Assembly (NCBI GenBank): GCA_020344865.1
Contig: CP070830.1
Span: forward strand, 477,645-484,308
Source of the DNA: Planctomycetota bacterium
GTDB lineage: Bacteria; Planctomycetota; Phycisphaerae; Sedimentisphaerales; Anaerobacaceae
Direction of reading: 5' to 3'
Length of the DNA stretch: 6,664 nt
Shown here piece by piece: positions 4,497-6,664 of the stretch. Under the pieces are notes generated by a model. The model ran no database searches. It saw nothing but the letters and a program-made list of their open reading frames with translations, and was not told where the DNA came from. The position numbers and the translations under genes are program-made. Numbering within the stretch: position 1 is the first letter of the stretch; each line of letters begins with the position of its first letter.

Positions 4497-5561
4497 ATGA
4501 ACAGGGCCAATACTAACAACTCAATAACCGAGCAGCTGGTTATAGGGGTGACGATGGGTGACCCGGCCGGTATAGGTCCTGAGGTCGTGGTAAAGGCACT
4601 GGCCGAGCCGGCCATCCGCCGTGCCGCGAAATTCATTGTTTTCGGGATGAATGAACAGCTCTACTACGCGGCCGACAGGGCCGAGATTGAACCCTTCTGG
4701 GGACGGCACCAGCACGAGAAAATCAGCAGAGATTACCCCCATAAAGTTGTCGTGGCGGACTACGACGAATATTCGATTCCCTCATGGGTCCGAGGCCCGA
4801 GTGTAGTTGCCGGCGAGGCATCGGCGCGTTTCTGCCTTGATGCGATTGACGCCGCGCGCTGTGGCATAATCGACGCGGTGGTTACCGCACCAATCAGCAA
4901 GACCAGCTGGAAACTGGCGGGCGTTGACTGGCCGGGTCATACTGAGATGTTGGCGGCAAGGTGCAAATCTCCGCGTGCGGTGATGATGTTCACGGCCGGG
5001 GCGCTAAAAGTTGCACTGGCGACCATTCACGAGGCGCTGTTCGAAGTTAGGCACAAGTTTACGATAGGCTGCGTCTTTGAACCGATAGATTTATTAAACG
5101 ACGCACTCAAGGACTACTTTGATATACCAAAGCCGAGGATTGGCGTAGCTGCACTTAACCCACATGCGGGAGAAGCAGGCCAGTTCGGTGACGAAGAGCA
5201 GCGGATAATATCACCCGCAATTCTGCTGGCTCAGGAACAGGGCATAAACTGCGCCGGCCCTTTTGCAGCCGACACGCTCTTCTTGCGGGCCGCGCAGGGT
5301 GAATTCGACGCCGTCGTTGCGATGTATCACGACCAGGGGATGATACCGGTGAAACTTCTCGCATTCGAGGAGGCAGTGAACATCACCATCGGGATACCCA
5401 TAATCAGGACATCACCCGCCCACGGGACGGCCTTTGATATTGCCGGAAGAAACTCTGCCAGTCCAAGCGGTATGAAATCAGCAATTAGTGCCGCTATCGA
5501 GATGGCCAAAATGCGAAACTGCCGGCTCGCGGAACGGGCGGCTAAAGCAAATGCAGACTAA
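4497..5561 (+). CDS. pdxA: 4-hydroxythreonine-4-phosphate dehydrogenase
   Basis: PdxA oxidises 4-phosphooxy-L-threonine with NAD, in the DXP-dependent route to pyridoxal 5'-phosphate; the product reacts with deoxyxylulose phosphate via PdxJ. The 354-residue protein has all key family motifs: TMGDPAGIGPE (19-29), VTAPISK (129-135), GHTE (147-150), LNPHAGEAGQFG (220-231), GPFAADTLF (254-262), YHDQGMIPVK (277-286) and RTSPAHGTAFDIAG (304-317). The three metal-ligand histidines expected from E. coli PdxA map to H178, H223 and H278. Compared with most homologues the N-terminus has about ten extra residues before TMGDPAG, and the ribosome binding site is weak, so the exact start is less certain than the identity. 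It lies 21 nt after ribE, and its stop overlaps the rsmA start by 11 nt. Confidence 0.96.
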   Translation: MNRANTNNSITEQLVIGVTMGDPAGIGPEVVVKALAEPAIRRAAKFIVFGMNEQLYYAADRAEIEPFWGRHQHEKISRDYPHKVVVADYDEYSIPSWVRGPSVVAGEASARFCLDAIDAARCGIIDAVVTAPISKTSWKLAGVDWPGHTEMLAARCKSPRAVMMFTAGALKVALATIHEALFEVRHKFTIGCVFEPIDLLNDALKDYFDIPKPRIGVAALNPHAGEAGQFGDEEQRIISPAILLAQEQGINCAGPFAADTLFLRAAQGEFDAVVAMYHDQGMIPVKLLAFEEAVNITIGIPIIRTSPAHGTAFDIAGRNSASPSGMKSAISAAIEMAKMRNCRLAERAAKANAD

Positions 5562-6435
5562 GCAGCAAATCCAGCAGTTGCTCGCCTCGGCACAAGTCCG
5601 ACCAAATAAGCGTCTCGGACAACATTTCCTGATTGACCTGAACCTGATGAAGTTGCTGGTGGACTTAGCGGATATAGGCAGGAAGGACTTCGTATTGGAG
5701 GTCGGCTGCGGCACAGGTTCTCTGACGCAGGCGTTAGCGGAGAAGGCCGGACGGGTTGTTGCCGTTGAGATGGATAATGCGCTGGCAAAAATAGCTGAAA
5801 GAGAGCTTGCGAAGGCCAAAAACGTCGAGGTCATCCGTGCTGACATATTACAGACCAAACACACACTCAACTCCACTGTGACAGATGCACTTGAATTTGC
5901 CTGTGAAGGACACGGCGGACGGCTCTTGTTAGTTGCGAACCTGCCTTACAACGTTGCCTCGCCCGTGATACTGAATTTGATTACGGGCTCGGTAAAGGTG
6001 GATGGTATGTACGTTACGGTGCAGAAGGAGGTGGCTGACAGAATGACGGCGGCGCGCGGCAAAGCAGATTACGGCACGTTGAGTATTGTGCTGGCCGTAA
6101 CAGGCAACGTGAAGGTGGAGCGGCGATTGAAGCCCACAGTTTTCTGGCCCCAACCGCAGGTGGACTCGGCAATGGTAAGCTTTGTTCGCAGCGAAGAAAA
6201 GACAAGGTGCATTGCAAGTATGGATTTATTCACCGAGGTGGTGAGTCTGTTTATGGGTCACCGGCGCAAGATGCTCAAGAGCTGCACGAAGTCTGCCGTT
6301 GGTAGTTTAGCGGAAATTGGAAACTGGCAGGACATCTTTAAGCGTCTCTCTATCGACCCACGCAATCGCCCACAACAGGTGTCACCGGAAGAGTACGTAG
6401 CCATATCAAATGCCTGCTACGCAGCTCTGGAATAA
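5551..6435 (+). CDS. rsmA: 16S rRNA dimethyladenosine transferase (RsmA/KsgA)
   Basis: The enzyme uses S-adenosylmethionine to dimethylate two adjacent adenosines in the 3'-end hairpin of 16S rRNA, a late checkpoint of 30S assembly. The 294-residue protein shows RPNKRLGQHFL (17-27), SAM-binding VLEVGCGTGSL (48-58), VEMD (72-75), catalytic NLPYNVASPV (130-139), VQKEVADRM (157-165), YGTLSIV (174-180) and FWPQPQVDSAM (198-208). A helical RNA-binding C-terminal domain follows, including GHRRKMLK (236-243). I chose the ATG at 5551 because it places the LGQHFL signature at the usual distance from the start. The frame is open upstream to an ATG at 5488, but those 21 extra residues lie wholly inside pdxA and look non-native. 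The 11 nt overlap with pdxA and weak ribosome binding site suggest translational coupling. Loss of this enzyme confers kasugamycin resistance in other bacteria. Confidence 0.96.
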   Translation: MQTKQQIQQLLASAQVRPNKRLGQHFLIDLNLMKLLVDLADIGRKDFVLEVGCGTGSLTQALAEKAGRVVAVEMDNALAKIAERELAKAKNVEVIRADILQTKHTLNSTVTDALEFACEGHGGRLLLVANLPYNVASPVILNLITGSVKVDGMYVTVQKEVADRMTAARGKADYGTLSIVLAVTGNVKVERRLKPTVFWPQPQVDSAMVSFVRSEEKTRCIASMDLFTEVVSLFMGHRRKMLKSCTKSAVGSLAEIGNWQDIFKRLSIDPRNRPQQVSPEEYVAISNACYAALE

Positions 6436-6478
6436 CCAGGTTCCCCCCTGACTAAATATGGCAAACAGTGATGAAAGG

Positions 6479-6664
6479 CTAAAGGACAGCAGATTTATGT
6501 CTGTGGCTGTGGCATTCGATGTTAACTGCAACCGGAAGCGAGGCGATATGGCACGGGGCGGTTTCGATTAGGCAGGCCAGGACAGTGGTGTCGCCGCCGA
6601 GCCCCTGAGGTCCCAAATCAAGGGCGTTTATTCTGTTGACTAAATCAGTTTCAAGTTGAGCATA
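6479..6664 (-). CDS. Class I fumarate hydratase / tartrate dehydratase alpha-type protein, C-terminal fragment
   Basis: Sixty-one codons plus the TAG stop are visible; the gene enters from the right edge. The translation contains LGPQGLGGDTTVLAC, then PCHIASLPVAVNIECHSHRH, then the short end KSAVL. This is the conserved C-terminal signature of the alpha (iron-sulfur) part of class I fumarate hydratases and L(+)-tartrate dehydratases: GxGG-x-TT, H-x-A-x-LPVAVN, C-H-x-x-RH. These oxygen-sensitive [4Fe-4S] enzymes interconvert fumarate and malate or dehydrate tartrate. Ending soon after RHK fits a separate alpha subunit (FumA/TtdA-like of the two-subunit type) rather than the fused single-chain enzyme. 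A beta subunit is not visible downstream on this strand, where rsmA lies convergent 43 nt away. The fragment cannot separate fumarase from tartrate dehydratase. Confidence 0.85.
   Translation of the reverse strand, partial: YAQLETDLVNRINALDLGPQGLGGDTTVLACLIETAPCHIASLPVAVNIECHSHRHKSAVL

Noticed and set aside
5488..5550. Upstream ATG extending rsmA by 21 residues
   Set aside because: The extension lies entirely within pdxA, resembles no RsmA N-terminus, and the ATG at 5551 gives the usual distance to the LGQHFL signature.
6436..6478. Bidirectional terminator in the convergent gap between rsmA and the fumarate hydratase gene
   Set aside because: Only a very short CAGG/CCTG pairing around a C-run is visible, with no U-tract on either strand; not enough to call a terminator.

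Overview
The window looks like bacterial chromosome made mostly of housekeeping genes, with close to even base composition. A member of the Planctomycetota (Phycisphaerae-like) is my best guess. It rests on an nrdR gene followed by a second ATP-cone gene, a methanogen-like thymidylate synthase paralogue, a proline-rich membrane-anchored protein and frequent GTG starts. This is inference, not proof.

Layout. The left part (1-3703) is read on the minus strand. Right to left it holds a small membrane-anchored protein of unknown function, a thymidylate-synthase-family protein and a parvulin-type peptidyl-prolyl isomerase. These three are spaced 29 and 42 nt apart and look like one operon. Next comes a stretch of about 700 nt without a protein gene. 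It contains a candidate stand-alone structured RNA with its own promoter and a strong intrinsic terminator, followed by the nrdR promoter. That promoter carries two NrdR boxes 31 bp apart. nrdR follows, then the start of an ATP-cone gene that runs off the left edge.

The right part (3834-6435) is a plus-strand operon: riboflavin synthase (ribE), 4-hydroxythreonine-4-phosphate dehydrogenase (pdxA) and 16S rRNA dimethyladenosine transferase (rsmA/ksgA). pdxA and rsmA overlap by 11 nt. The two large operons diverge from a 130 bp region holding a perfect 10 bp inverted repeat, whose arms contain the -35 and -10 elements of overlapping, oppositely directed promoters. At the right edge the C-terminus of a class I fumarate/tartrate dehydratase alpha-type protein converges on rsmA.

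Functional themes: deoxynucleotide supply on the left (NrdR, the ATP-cone protein, the thymidylate synthase homologue), flavin and pyridoxal phosphate cofactor synthesis plus ribosome maturation on the right. No mobile element, CRISPR array, tRNA or rRNA was seen. The observations most worth a second look are the candidate ncRNA, the palindromic divergent promoter, the NrdR-box pair set into the nrdR promoter, and the thymidylate synthase paralogue.
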